Shown piece after piece: positions 38,863-48,833 of a DNA stretch of 64,000 nt. Every line of letters starts with the position of its first letter. The first letter of the stretch is position 1. Source of the DNA: Clostridium prolinivorans (GTDB lineage: Bacteria > Bacillota > Clostridia > Clostridiales > Clostridiaceae); the NCBI RefSeq assembly GCF_004011155.1, contig NZ_RJWG01000004.1, positions 176,153 through 240,152 of the forward strand. Direction: 5' to 3'. Under the pieces are notes generated by a model, which did not search any database, had not been told where the DNA came from, and was given only the letters and a program-made list of their open reading frames with translations. Made by a program: the position numbers and the translations under genes.

Positions 38863-38889
38863 AGAGGATACTGAAAATTCATATCCTCT
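38863..38889. terminator. Terminator between AraC-type gene and GH2 gene
   Basis: AGAGGATA (38863-38870) pairs with TATCCTCT (38882-38889) over an 11-base loop in the spacer of two convergent genes, with CTTTATCTATT following on the plus side. Confidence 0.6.
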
Positions 38890-38987
38890 CTTTATCTATT
38901 ACTATTTTAATTGTTTAAATCTTATATTACTACTAAGTACTAAATTAATATTTTTTATCTACTACTATTTATCAATCAACATATTCC

Positions 38988-41900
38988 TTAATCTTCAAAT
39001 CTAAACCATCCAAAATCAAAATTACATCCTGGTAAAAAGATAAAAGTAACTTTTTGCATTCCTTTTATCTTTTTTAATTCAAATACTTTTTCTTCATATT
39101 TGTCAGAATAGGTAAATTCAATAATTTGATTACTTTGCCCTTCATTGTTTTCAAATTTTATATGAATTGTATTTTTATCAATTGAAGATCTCCCATAAAT
39201 AACTATTTTTGATGTGCCATTATCTGAAAAATCCATATTTTCAAATTCTAATGAAACATTGTTCCCTATGCCTTCAACTTTATTTTCATTTACTGTAAAA
39301 GTATCACCGTATATGTGATCACTTTGTGCCGCATTGTTTTGTTCAAAAGCTCTATTCATTTTTTTAAAATAGAACCCTTTTATATGAACTTTTGCATGAA
39401 AAACAAAACAAATTGAAGTAATACCTGAAAGTTTTTTAGATAAACGGTAAGTTTCTTCTTGATAAACATTCCATTTTGATGGCTTTTGATATATTACATC
39501 AGCTAATAATTTACTTCCTTCTTCATTTGGAATTCCCTGCCAAATTTGAAATGGATATTTATCATCTGATAAAGCAAAAATAGGAATAGTTATTGTATCA
39601 GAACCATAAGGACCAAAATCAATATTGCAAAATCCTACTTGAGTTTCTCCGTCTCTAGCTGTTGCTATCCCTTTTTCATTTCCATTACCAATCTCCCCTT
39701 TACTATAATCATAAAGCCCTGCCGATATAAAATTATAAGGATCTTTATATGCTTGACCAAGTTCCTCTGCTTTAAATTCTAATTGAGATATAATTTTTAT
39801 TTTATTACTCCCATTCTTACTAGTACATCTAACTCTAAATTTTCCATCACCTAAAGCTGTTATTTTGGCTTTATGCCCAAATTGTTCTATTTTAGCTATA
39901 TTTGATTTTATACCTGCATCATTTACCACACTCCATTCTACTTCTTTATAAGAAGTATTTTCTGGATATAATTTAGCTATCACATTTATTTCTTTTATTG
40001 ATTTATTAAAAATCTGTCCTTCTTCGCTTATAATTTCAATTTTACGAAGGGGTATTTCTTCCTCGCTCCCCATAATACATGGTAATTTTTGATTTTTCAT
40101 AAATGCACAAATACCTTCTAAATTTTCATCTTCTGATTTAATAGATTCAAATTCTGCAGTCTGACTTTTTAAACCTTTAGAGGAAACTTCAATATAAATT
40201 TTCCCAGGTTTTAATGTTGCTCCTATAATGGCCATTAATTTACCATTAAATAATCTTTTACTTAATCCTTTATATTGATCATAGTCTGTACTATCACCAT
40301 TATCTAACCCAATCAAACGACCTTCACCAGTAACATTAACATGTACTCTATTGTTTGCATTTTCTACTATATTTCCATATTCATCCTTCATAGTTATTTC
40401 TACAAAAATTAAATCAGTACCATTTGCAATAAGTGTTTCTTTATCAGCACATAAGCAAATGTTCTTTGCATCTTTAAATGATTTTTTTGTATCTGTTGCA
40501 ATAATATTACCTTTTTCATCATAAGCTATTGCTTTTATTTCACCTTCTTCATAAGGTATTTTCCAATGACCAAGAAGCTTATTCCCATATTTATGATCAA
40601 TATCATAAGTTCCTATTGACCTTCCATTAAATTGAAGCTCAATTTTAGGTGCATTAGAGCATACCCTAACATCAATGATTTGACCTTTATTAAAATCCCA
40701 ATAAGGGAAAATGTGAACCATTGGCTTTATCTTGTAATCTGTCCATTCTGCTTGATATATATAATATGAATCTTTTTTAAAGGTAGCAGTATCAATTTGT
40801 CCAAAATAAGAGTTTTTTGTGTGATACGGTGTAGGTTCCCCTATATAGTCAAATCCAGTCCAAATAAATTGACCTAAAGAAAAATCAGTATCTCTTTCTG
40901 CAATAATACATGCTTCTTGTGATTTTGCTCCCCAACTAGTTGAACTATTACCAAGAGCAGAACATTGCTCATCATCATCTGCAAGAATAGATTGCTCAAA
41001 TGGAAAATGATATACACCTCTGCTTTGTACTATTGAAGCTGTTTCACTGCCATATATAATCCAATCTGGGTATTTTTTATGGTGATTTTGATAATATTTT
41101 TCTCCATAATTATATCCAACAATCTTTACAATATCAGCACATTTTTGAGCATTTTCCCAAGGCATATAATTTGAGCAAATTGTAATTTTTGCATTTTCTT
41201 TTGGATCATATTTTCGTACATGAAGAATAAGCATTTTTGTTATTTCCTGACCTCTATCACTTGCATGAGTATCATATATTTCATTTCCAATACTCCACAT
41301 AAGAAGACTAGGATGGTTTCTATCTCTCATTATCCAGCTTTTTATATCAGCAGCAACCCAATCTTTAAAAAATCTAGCATAATCATAATTAGTTTTTGAT
41401 CTTTCCCACATATCAAAAGCTTCTGATAATACTAAAAATCCCATTTCATCCGCTAAATCCATAAACTCTAGCGCAGGCATATTATGAGCTGTTCGTATAG
41501 CGTTTACACCCATTTCTTTTAACATATTAAATCTTCTTTTTAAAGCTGTTTTATTAAATGCAGCACCTAAAGCTCCTAAATCGTGGTGCTCGCAAACTCC
41601 CTTTAATTTTATTTTTTTACCATTAACTTTAATGCCTTCATTAGAATCAAGTACAATATTTCTAAATCCTATATTTTGAGATATTGATTCAATTTCTTCT
41701 ATACATTTTAGTCCATTTTTATCTGTTTTAATTATATATAACTTTGTAATAAGCTTATAAAGATTAGGTTCATCTGTACTCCATAATAGAGGATTTTCTA
41801 CAAACAACTTTTGTAAATTATGTTGATTTGGATTACTTTCTGCATAAACTATCTCAGATGCCTTTGCAATAATTTGATTTTTATATATAATGATATGAGA

Positions 41901-42428
41901 TATTTGTATATTTTCATAAACATTTAATTCTGTATCAACTTCTACTTCCCATCCATTTGGTGTTTGTTTTGTTGATACATATATTCCATTTGTTTCAATA
42001 TAATTTTTATCCCTTGTTTTTAACCACACATTTCGGTATATACCTGCACCAGAATACCATCTGCTGTTTGGACTTTTATGTACTACTTTTACAATAATTT
42101 CATTTTCTCCTTCAATAAGTGCATTTGTTATATCATGTTCAAAAGAAGAATATCCATATTTCCACTCTCCTTTAAATTGCCCGTTTACATATAAAGAAGA
42201 GTCCATATATACTCCATCAAAGCACAAAAGTACTTGACTTTCTTTTTTATTATATACAAATTTTTTACGATACCATCCTATACTATTTTCATAAAGATTT
42301 AATGTATTATATATAAGCCAGTCATGAGGTATATCCACTGGTTCAAATTTTAAATTACTGCTATCTGTAATTTCTAAACTACTTTTAGCAAATTCCCATC
42401 CATCATTAAAAAGTATTTTTTTATTCAT
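38988..42428 (-). CDS. Large GH2 glycosidase with C-terminal beta-sandwich modules
   Basis: The 1146-residue protein has the GH2 order: sugar-binding domain (1-135), immunoglobulin-like domain (about 145-255), TIM barrel (about 260-560) with acid/base E383 in WSIGNEIYD and nucleophile E462 in IYGSETAS. A DUF4982-like and Ig-like region (about 570-760), a Big-type segment (about 790-870) and two CBM6-like beta-sandwiches (about 880-1035 and 1045-1146) follow. The barrel looks like the beta-galactosidase branch of GH2, but the family also has beta-xylosidases, arabinosidases and glucuronidases, so the true substrate is open. No signal peptide, despite modules usually seen on secreted enzymes. 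It follows the second binding-protein gene across a hairpin. Confidence 0.85.
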   Translation of the reverse strand: MNKKILFNDGWEFAKSSLEITDSSNLKFEPVDIPHDWLIYNTLNLYENSIGWYRKKFVYNKKESQVLLCFDGVYMDSSLYVNGQFKGEWKYGYSSFEHDITNALIEGENEIIVKVVHKSPNSRWYSGAGIYRNVWLKTRDKNYIETNGIYVSTKQTPNGWEVEVDTELNVYENIQISHIIIYKNQIIAKASEIVYAESNPNQHNLQKLFVENPLLWSTDEPNLYKLITKLYIIKTDKNGLKCIEEIESISQNIGFRNIVLDSNEGIKVNGKKIKLKGVCEHHDLGALGAAFNKTALKRRFNMLKEMGVNAIRTAHNMPALEFMDLADEMGFLVLSEAFDMWERSKTNYDYARFFKDWVAADIKSWIMRDRNHPSLLMWSIGNEIYDTHASDRGQEITKMLILHVRKYDPKENAKITICSNYMPWENAQKCADIVKIVGYNYGEKYYQNHHKKYPDWIIYGSETASIVQSRGVYHFPFEQSILADDDEQCSALGNSSTSWGAKSQEACIIAERDTDFSLGQFIWTGFDYIGEPTPYHTKNSYFGQIDTATFKKDSYYIYQAEWTDYKIKPMVHIFPYWDFNKGQIIDVRVCSNAPKIELQFNGRSIGTYDIDHKYGNKLLGHWKIPYEEGEIKAIAYDEKGNIIATDTKKSFKDAKNICLCADKETLIANGTDLIFVEITMKDEYGNIVENANNRVHVNVTGEGRLIGLDNGDSTDYDQYKGLSKRLFNGKLMAIIGATLKPGKIYIEVSSKGLKSQTAEFESIKSEDENLEGICAFMKNQKLPCIMGSEEEIPLRKIEIISEEGQIFNKSIKEINVIAKLYPENTSYKEVEWSVVNDAGIKSNIAKIEQFGHKAKITALGDGKFRVRCTSKNGSNKIKIISQLEFKAEELGQAYKDPYNFISAGLYDYSKGEIGNGNEKGIATARDGETQVGFCNIDFGPYGSDTITIPIFALSDDKYPFQIWQGIPNEEGSKLLADVIYQKPSKWNVYQEETYRLSKKLSGITSICFVFHAKVHIKGFYFKKMNRAFEQNNAAQSDHIYGDTFTVNENKVEGIGNNVSLEFENMDFSDNGTSKIVIYGRSSIDKNTIHIKFENNEGQSNQIIEFTYSDKYEEKVFELKKIKGMQKVTFIFLPGCNFDFGWFRFED

Positions 42429-42479
42429 AATTTATTTGTTCACTTCCTTTAGTGTCTATAATTTTCCCTATTAAGGAAA

Positions 42480-42505
42480 TTCGGATGACAAAATTGCCAC
42501 CCGAA
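42480..42505 (-). terminator. Hairpin after the second binding-protein gene
   Basis: TTCGGATGAC (42480-42489) and GCCACCCGAA (42496-42505) form a complete 10-bp stem only in minus-strand RNA, where two mismatches become G-U pairs. It lies 18 bases after the lipoprotein stop and before the GH2 gene, so it may be a leaky terminator. Confidence 0.65.
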
Positions 42506-42522
42506 CCAAATTTTAAATTTTA

Positions 42523-44154
42523 CTATTTTAATTTATCTTTTGTATTATCATATACTTGATTAGCAAGTTCTACAAGCGAATCAGCACCCTTAGCTTTACA
42601 TTGAGAAACAAAATTATCCCAATTACTTAACGGTTCACTACCAAGCATAAATTTAAGAGTTTGAGCTTTAACATAATCCATTAATGGAGTATCCTTCATA
42701 TTAAATTGCTCTCTTTGGTCTTCATTAAATAAAATTGGAGGAGCTGGAGGCAGCATTTTTTTGTTTGCCATTGAATTTTGTAATGATATCTCTAAATCAT
42801 TCATCATAGACATTTTAAGGTCTTGAGAACCACCATAAACAAATACACCACTTCCATAACCAAAATCTTTTCTCAAATCTTTAGTTCCATTTGGATTCAT
42901 ACCATTAAATGTTATATCTGGCATAAGTGTTCTCTTTCCATTGCTGTCTTTTTTAAATGTTGTTCCTTCAACACCCCATTTAGTTAATTCTTGTCCTTCA
43001 TCACTATACCATAACCAATCAACAAATCTCATTATATCTTCAAAATGAGGATTATCTTTAGCTTTTGAAGATATCATTATACCATTTTCTAATCTGCTTG
43101 CAAATACTACATCTCCCTTAGGTCCTGCAGGAGTAGGCATATGTAAAAGTACAAATTTATCTTTTCCTAAATTCTTTTCCATTGTCTTTTGTATATCTAA
43201 TGTTTCTTGAGTATTAGAAGATATAACAAATGATTTTCCAGTTATAAATTTTTGTTTAGCTTGGTCATCACTTTGAGTAAAGCTTTCAGGATCCATTAAA
43301 CCTTCTTTAACAAGTTTATTCCAATAAGTTACAAAATTTTTATACTCATCTGAAATTGGTCCAAAATAAAATTTATCAGCATTTTCATCGTATTGTAAAC
43401 CATTTCCTGCACCCCATCCAGCTGAAACACCAAATGTAGGAGCGGCTACATTTGTAATAGCATCTGTCTTCCATCTATCTGAAAAAGGATAACTATCAGG
43501 ATATTTAGCTTTTAATGCTTTTAATGCATCATATACTTCGTCCCAAGAAGTTGGAATTTTTATTCCATTTTGATCAAATATATCTTTTCTTATAAGTAGT
43601 GAATAATCATATTTAGGTTTTTCATGAAGGCCAGGTAAAATATAATACTTACCATCAGCCTGCATTACTTGTTTCATATCTTCTTCCATATTCCAATCTT
43701 TAATTTTCTTTTGCATATTAGGCATATATTCAATATAATCACTGACTGGAAGTATTGCACCCGAAGGTATAAATTGCACTTCTTCACCTGGATAAGTTTT
43801 GGGAATTATTATTGGTGCATCACCAGTACTTATAAGTAAACTTCTCTTTTGTGTATAATCACTATATGGAACAACAGTAAGATCTAACTTAACATTTGTT
43901 CTACTCTCAATTTCTTTAAATATTGTCCAAGTATCCTTATAAGGATAATTTGGCATGTCATTAAATAACATACTTACGCTAAATGCTTCTTTAGCTTTAA
44001 AAGGTTTTCCTGCTTCTTGTGTAATGTCAGTTTTTGTTTCAGAAATATTATTTGTGTTTGTTGTTTCTGTTTTTTTGCTACATCCAACTAGCAAACTAGC
44101 TGTTAAGCTAAAAACTAACGTTGTCATAACTAAAGTCTTTAACTTTTTGTTCAT
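42523..44154 (-). CDS. Sugar-binding lipoprotein of ABC importer 2
   Basis: The 543-residue exported lipoprotein has a signal with lipobox LLVGC (Cys at 25) followed by a long CUT1 solute-binding fold (SVSMLFNDMPNYPYKDTW, RFVDWLWYSDEGQELTKWG). It is encoded last, after its two permeases, the reverse of importer 1. A small hairpin precedes it and another follows it, so its mRNA may be separately processed or stabilised. The ligand is unknown; the downstream GH2 enzyme suggests a decorated oligosaccharide. Confidence 0.88.
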   Translation of the reverse strand: MNKKLKTLVMTTLVFSLTASLLVGCSKKTETTNTNNISETKTDITQEAGKPFKAKEAFSVSMLFNDMPNYPYKDTWTIFKEIESRTNVKLDLTVVPYSDYTQKRSLLISTGDAPIIIPKTYPGEEVQFIPSGAILPVSDYIEYMPNMQKKIKDWNMEEDMKQVMQADGKYYILPGLHEKPKYDYSLLIRKDIFDQNGIKIPTSWDEVYDALKALKAKYPDSYPFSDRWKTDAITNVAAPTFGVSAGWGAGNGLQYDENADKFYFGPISDEYKNFVTYWNKLVKEGLMDPESFTQSDDQAKQKFITGKSFVISSNTQETLDIQKTMEKNLGKDKFVLLHMPTPAGPKGDVVFASRLENGIMISSKAKDNPHFEDIMRFVDWLWYSDEGQELTKWGVEGTTFKKDSNGKRTLMPDITFNGMNPNGTKDLRKDFGYGSGVFVYGGSQDLKMSMMNDLEISLQNSMANKKMLPPAPPILFNEDQREQFNMKDTPLMDYVKAQTLKFMLGSEPLSNWDNFVSQCKAKGADSLVELANQVYDNTKDKLK

Positions 44155-44187
44155 TCTTCTTTCCCCCTATATAATTTTATTTTATAA

Positions 44188-44208
44188 AATTGGAACAATA
44201 TTCCAATT
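44188..44208 (-). other. Short hairpin between permease and binding-protein genes
   Basis: AATTGGAA (44188-44195) and TTCCAATT (44201-44208) form a perfect 8-bp stem with a 5-base loop, within the 75-base spacer. The low GC content makes termination unlikely; processing or chance are possible. Confidence 0.4.
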
Positions 44209-44229
44209 ATACGCATAATCATTAAATTA

Positions 44230-45105
44230 TTAACCTTTTACAGAACCTATCATAACTCCAGTTACAAAGTATTTTTGTATAAAAGGATATACACATAATA
44301 TTGGTAAAACAGTTAATACCATAGAAGCTGATTTTATAGTTGCAGCTATTTGTGTTGATTTATCTGAATCCATACCACTAGCTGCATCAGTTTGCTGTGC
44401 CCCTGCTATTATATTCCTAAGATATAAAGTTACTGGGAACAATTCTTTTTTATCCATATAAAGAAATGCTCCAAACCAACTGTTCCAATTTCCTACGGCA
44501 TAAAAAAGAGCCATTGTAGATAATATAGGTTTTGATAATGGAAGAACTATCTTTAAAAGTATTCCATAGGTATTTAATCCATCTACTGAAGCAGCTTCTT
44601 CTAATTCATTAGGTAAGCCCTCAAAAAAGGTCTTCATAATCATTAAATTCCAAGTACTTATTGCTCCAGGAATTATCATTGACCAAATTGTATTTCTCAT
44701 TCCAAGGTACTTAACAAGTAAATAATTTGGAATTAATCCTCCATTAAAAAACATAGTAAATACTGCAAAACCTAGAAAGAATTTTCTACCTTTTAATCTC
44801 TTTTTAGATAATGCATAAGCAAAAATAGTAGTCATAAATAGCGAAACAGCTGTTGCTAAAACTGTATATATTATAGTATTTTTATATCCTATCCAAAAAA
44901 ATTTTTCTGACATTACCTCTTTATATGTAGCAGTAGTAAACCCTTTTGGATAAAAAGTAATCTGCCCTGCATAAACATATTGTTCACTGCTAAAGGACTG
45001 AGCTATTAGGTATACAAATGGATAAACTGTAATAATAATTACAAAAATCATTACCAATATATTAATAACTTGAAAAGTTTTATAAGATTTAGTTACCTTC
45101 GCCAT
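44230..45105 (-). CDS. ABC sugar importer 2 permease, LplC type
   Basis: This 291-residue permease has six membrane segments, the coupling loop EEAASVDGLNTYGILLKIVL and the LplC-type end KYFVTGVMIGSVKG. GGAGGG precedes its ATG, and it follows its partner permease by 12 bases. It forms the membrane channel with the LplB-type subunit and needs an ATPase from elsewhere in the genome. Confidence 0.9.
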   Translation of the reverse strand: MAKVTKSYKTFQVINILVMIFVIIITVYPFVYLIAQSFSSEQYVYAGQITFYPKGFTTATYKEVMSEKFFWIGYKNTIIYTVLATAVSLFMTTIFAYALSKKRLKGRKFFLGFAVFTMFFNGGLIPNYLLVKYLGMRNTIWSMIIPGAISTWNLMIMKTFFEGLPNELEEAASVDGLNTYGILLKIVLPLSKPILSTMALFYAVGNWNSWFGAFLYMDKKELFPVTLYLRNIIAGAQQTDAASGMDSDKSTQIAATIKSASMVLTVLPILCVYPFIQKYFVTGVMIGSVKG

Positions 45106-45117
45106 ATTTACCCTCCT

Positions 45118-46083
45118 TTACCATAAGCTTGTTTCTGTAAGTTTTCTCGAAACAAGATTAGCCGAGTATACTAATATTAATCCAATAATTGATTCAAACA
45201 AACCTATTGCAGTTGCATAACTAAAGTTATTTGATTGCAACCCTAATCTATATAAATAAGTTGCAATTACATCTGATGTTGAATAAGTCATTGGATTATA
45301 AAGTAATAATATCTTTTCAAAACCAACATTCATAATTCCGCCAATATTTAATATTAATAAAGTTACAATAGTTGGCAATATACCTGGTATAGTTACGTGA
45401 AGTGTTTGTTTCCATCTATTAGCTCCATCAATTTTAGCTGCTTCATAAAGTTCTGTATTAATATTTGATAAAGCAGCTAAATATAAAATAGCTCCCCATC
45501 CTAATCCTTGCCAAATTCCTGAAATTACATAAATAGCAGGAAACCATTTAGCCTCAGCTAAAAAATTTATTGTATGCCCTGTAAAATGCTTTATAATCAT
45601 GTTTATTATACCACTAGATGGAGATAATATTTCCATTATCATTCCAGCTATAATAACTGTTGATAAAAAATGGGGTAAATAAGAAGCAGTTTGTACAAAC
45701 TTTTTAAACTTCTTATTAGTTAATTCATTTAACAGTAATGCAAATATTATTGGAAAAGGAAATCCTATAATTAATGATGATAGACTTAAAACTAAAGTAT
45801 TTTTAAAGACCCCCCAAAATGTTGGATCGTTTACTATCATTTTAAAATATTTTAATCCAACCCATTTTTCACCATACACTGGTCCACCTGGAACAAATTT
45901 TCTAAATGCTATTATATTACCAAACATTGGACCATATTTAAAAATAACATAGTATATTACTGGTAATATTAAAAGACTATATAACTGCCAGTCTTTTTTA
46001 ATAATGGTAAGATTTTGTTTAAACGATGTTTTTTCTTTAACTTCAATATTGCTTTTTTGTAAGCTTTGAGTTTCAGTTTTCAT
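45118..46083 (-). CDS. ABC sugar importer 2 permease, LplB type
   Basis: The protein has 321 residues from ATG 46083. Another ATG nine bases upstream is only two bases from the AAGGAGG site, too close, so I chose the second (11-base spacing). A cytoplasmic N-terminal tail precedes six membrane segments and the coupling loop YEAAKIDGANRWKQTLHVTI. First gene of importer 2; its upstream spacer carries the ATATTGCAA repeat cluster shared with a divergent AraC-type regulator, the likely activator. Confidence 0.9.
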   Translation of the reverse strand: MKTETQSLQKSNIEVKEKTSFKQNLTIIKKDWQLYSLLILPVIYYVIFKYGPMFGNIIAFRKFVPGGPVYGEKWVGLKYFKMIVNDPTFWGVFKNTLVLSLSSLIIGFPFPIIFALLLNELTNKKFKKFVQTASYLPHFLSTVIIAGMIMEILSPSSGIINMIIKHFTGHTINFLAEAKWFPAIYVISGIWQGLGWGAILYLAALSNINTELYEAAKIDGANRWKQTLHVTIPGILPTIVTLLILNIGGIMNVGFEKILLLYNPMTYSTSDVIATYLYRLGLQSNNFSYATAIGLFESIIGLILVYSANLVSRKLTETSLW

Positions 46084-46180
46084 TAAAAACATTTCCTCCT
46101 TTCATCTTGACTCATTTGATTTAACGTCTAGATATAAAGTAAACCATTTCAAATAAAAAATCTACAAGCATTTTTTTAAT

Positions 46181-46288
46181 ATATTGCAAAAATCTACTTT
46201 TAATAGATATTAAATTTTTAAAATATTGCATTTAATTTAATTCTATATAATATGCGAATATTGCAATGTATATAAAAATTGCAATATT
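46181..46288. promoter_or_regulatory. Cluster of ATATTGCA boxes in the divergent importer-2/AraC spacer
   Basis: Four copies are visible: ATATTGCAA at 46181-46189, ATATTGCA at 46223-46230, AATATTGCAAT at 46257-46267 and its exact inverse ATTGCAATATT at 46278-46288. The last two form an 11-bp perfect palindrome with a 10-base centre; the first two are 42 bases (four helical turns) apart. They lie about 100-205 bases ahead of importer 2 and 125-230 ahead of the regulator, as expected for sites of the divergent AraC-type protein. This spacer (46084-46412) shows no coding capacity. Confidence 0.6.
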
Positions 46289-46337
46289 TATGGTTTTTTA
46301 TGGTAAATATCTAAATATTTTAATTTAATTGAACATA

Positions 46338-46365
46338 TGGTATAATATATTTAAAACGTTATCAG
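46338..46365 (+). promoter_or_regulatory. Extended -10 promoter with candidate cre for the AraC-type gene
   Basis: TGGTATAAT (46338-46346) is an extended -10. A cre-like sequence, TTTAAAACGTTATCAG (46350-46365), follows at once and agrees with WTGNAARCGNWWWCAW at 14 of 16 positions, placed so that CcpA would block initiation or early elongation. Confidence 0.5.
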
Positions 46366-46412
46366 ATTAAAGTTGTAATATTCACTTTTTATTGCTAGGA
46401 GGCCCTTTTTTC

Positions 46413-48755
46413 ATGCTTAAATTATATTCTGTAAAAAACTTTACACAAAACAGGAAGTTTTTCAAAACAATATTTATATATATTCTTATACCTATTTTGG
46501 TCGTTTTTTTTACTTCTTTTATTATGTACAACTATTACAAAAACATATTTCAATCTCAAATTGAAAAAAATTATATAAACAACCTTTCTGCCTTATCTAC
46601 AACTGTAGATAATTTATTGATGGAACTGCAAAATACTACATTGCTTTTGTCTTCAGATAGCAATCTTTATGATATTTTTTATTCTGAAAATAAATTAGAT
46701 ATAAATGATAGTTATAAAATTGCTTCTATGACATCTACTTTGCTTAAATTTAGAACTACTAAAAAACTTATCGATAGTGTTTATATAATTCATAAGTCTA
46801 GTAATGAAGTACTTGACACTTCTGGAACCTATACAATGGAAAATTTTTTTACAAAATCTTTTAAATATAGTAATTATGATGAAAATTTTTGGATGAACTA
46901 TAATATTAAAACTAATTTTTATCAGCTTTTAAAACCTTCTCTTTTGAAAAATGAAAATTACGAATTCCCTCAAACACGCATGGTAATTCCTTTTGTTACT
47001 TCTAATATCACTAGCATTAAATCAAAAAACATGTTTGTAATAAACATAAGTGTTAATGAATTATCTAAACTTTTAGATAAATATAAACTTATTCCTAGCA
47101 GTAAAATGTGTATTATAGATAAAGATGGAACTTTAATAGCTTCAAATGATACTAGTATTAATAATGAAATTACAACTAACAAAGATTTTTTGTCCAAACT
47201 TTCAAAATCAAGTAACAATATATTTGAATATGATTTAATGGGCAGCAAAACTTTAGTTATTAATTTTAACTCATCATCTGCTAAATTTAATGGTTTTACT
47301 TATATTGCTTTTATTCCTTTTGATGATTTTTATAATCAAATAGTAAGTGTAAAAAAATTAGCTTATATCATTTTATTTTCTGGTATATTTTTATCTATAA
47401 TAGTTGCTTATTTTTCAAGTAAAAGAATATATAAACCGATAAATAATATTGTAGAATTTTTAAGCAAAGAAAACAGTGAAACTGCTATTGAAAATATTAG
47501 TGAGGTAGATTATATAGATAATCAAATTAAAAAAATTTTAGCAAGCGAAACCAGTTTAAAAAGAGATCTTTCAATAGTAATGCCTTTAGCTTCAGAACAA
47601 TATTTAATAAAAATACTAACAAACAGTCATTCTCTTTTAGATGATAATATAAAAAATTTTATACATGATAATAATTTTAATTTTAAATATCCTGCATTTT
47701 GCGTAATTATTGCTGAACTTAAATTTACAGAAAAATATTTTAATAACTATAGTAGTGATGAATATCTAAGTTTAATAAAAGGTCTTTCAAAAATACTTAG
47801 TAATGTAGCTTTAGAAAAATACTTAACTTATGTATTAAGTCTTAGAAAAAATACTTTATGTGTTTTAGTTAATTTACCTGAAGATGAAATTTTAGAAAAT
47901 ATTACTTCTAATATTAAACTCATAATGACATTATTTGATTATGATAAAGATTTACTAACAGTATCAGTTGGAATAGGAAGAATTTATTTAGGATTTGCTG
48001 GAATGAACAAATCATATAATGAAGCTCAAAAAGCTCTACTTTCTTTATCTCCTTTAAGTAGTGAAAAAATTAATGTGTATACTGAAATAAAAAATAATTA
48101 TAATTTTCAATATTCTATAAATGATGAAAACAAACTTTATAATTATTTAATAGGAAATTTTAAAAATGAAACTATTTCTTTTCTATGTTCATTAATAGAT
48201 AAGAATTTTAAGAATAATCCTTCAGAAGAAAATATTAAAAAATTTTATTTAAGCATTTATAATACAATTTTAAGAGTATTAAATGAGAAAAAAATTAATG
48301 TTGAAAATTTAATGGGAAATAAATATATTAATATTAATTCTGATTTAGCATTTTTATCACTAACTGATATTTATGATTACATTTTTTCTTTAGTAAATAA
48401 TCTTTTATCTGAAGATAAAGTAAATAATAAAGTTAACATAACTCAGATAACAGATTATATTAAAAAACATTATGCTGAAGATTTATATCTTGAAAAAGTT
48501 GCAGAATATTTTAATATCTCAGACAAATATCTTTCAAGATTATTTAAAGAATCTTTTGGTATGGGATTTCATGAATATTTAACTTCATTAAGAATTTCAA
48601 AGGCAAAAGATTTACTTTTTGAAAGTAATTTAAGTGTAACAAAAATTGGAGAAATGGTAGGTTTTACTACTCACAGCACTTTTTTTAGAATATTTAAAAA
48701 ATATGAAGGCATAAATCCCAGCCAATATAGAAAAAATATTAAAGACAAAATTTAA
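46413..48755 (+). CDS. Membrane-bound AraC-family regulator (YesS type)
   Basis: The protein has 780 residues from ATG 46413, with AGGAGG ten bases ahead. An N-terminal membrane helix (about 16-36), a large extracellular Cache-like sensor, and a second helix (about 315-335) are followed by a cytoplasmic middle region and a C-terminal AraC double helix-turn-helix (VAEYFNISDKYLSRLFKESF; MVGFTTHSTFFRIFKKYEG). It combines sensing and DNA binding in one chain, unlike the YesMN pairs here. It is divergent from importer 2 and the ATATTGCA cluster lies between them, so it probably senses the sugar that importer 2 carries. Confidence 0.9.
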   Translation: MLKLYSVKNFTQNRKFFKTIFIYILIPILVVFFTSFIMYNYYKNIFQSQIEKNYINNLSALSTTVDNLLMELQNTTLLLSSDSNLYDIFYSENKLDINDSYKIASMTSTLLKFRTTKKLIDSVYIIHKSSNEVLDTSGTYTMENFFTKSFKYSNYDENFWMNYNIKTNFYQLLKPSLLKNENYEFPQTRMVIPFVTSNITSIKSKNMFVINISVNELSKLLDKYKLIPSSKMCIIDKDGTLIASNDTSINNEITTNKDFLSKLSKSSNNIFEYDLMGSKTLVINFNSSSAKFNGFTYIAFIPFDDFYNQIVSVKKLAYIILFSGIFLSIIVAYFSSKRIYKPINNIVEFLSKENSETAIENISEVDYIDNQIKKILASETSLKRDLSIVMPLASEQYLIKILTNSHSLLDDNIKNFIHDNNFNFKYPAFCVIIAELKFTEKYFNNYSSDEYLSLIKGLSKILSNVALEKYLTYVLSLRKNTLCVLVNLPEDEILENITSNIKLIMTLFDYDKDLLTVSVGIGRIYLGFAGMNKSYNEAQKALLSLSPLSSEKINVYTEIKNNYNFQYSINDENKLYNYLIGNFKNETISFLCSLIDKNFKNNPSEENIKKFYLSIYNTILRVLNEKKINVENLMGNKYININSDLAFLSLTDIYDYIFSLVNNLLSEDKVNNKVNITQITDYIKKHYAEDLYLEKVAEYFNISDKYLSRLFKESFGMGFHEYLTSLRISKAKDLLFESNLSVTKIGEMVGFTTHSTFFRIFKKYEGINPSQYRKNIKDKI

Positions 48756-48826
48756 AGTGTCTGCTACAAAATAGATTATAAATAACTTTAATTACAAACT
48801 AATTTCTATTTTGTAGCAGACACTTT
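48754..48826. terminator. Strong bidirectional terminator between YesS-type gene and uxaC
   Basis: A perfect 22-bp inverted repeat (48754-48775 with 48805-48826) encloses a 29-base loop. The left arm begins inside the regulator's stop codon and the right arm ends eight bases before the end of uxaC, so it serves both convergent genes. Confidence 0.85.
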
Positions 48827-48833
48827 TATTATT

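Noticed and set aside
46126..46165. cre-like TTGAAATGGTTTACTT (minus strand) ahead of importer 2
   Set aside because: The central CG is replaced by TG and another position fails; below the level I accept.
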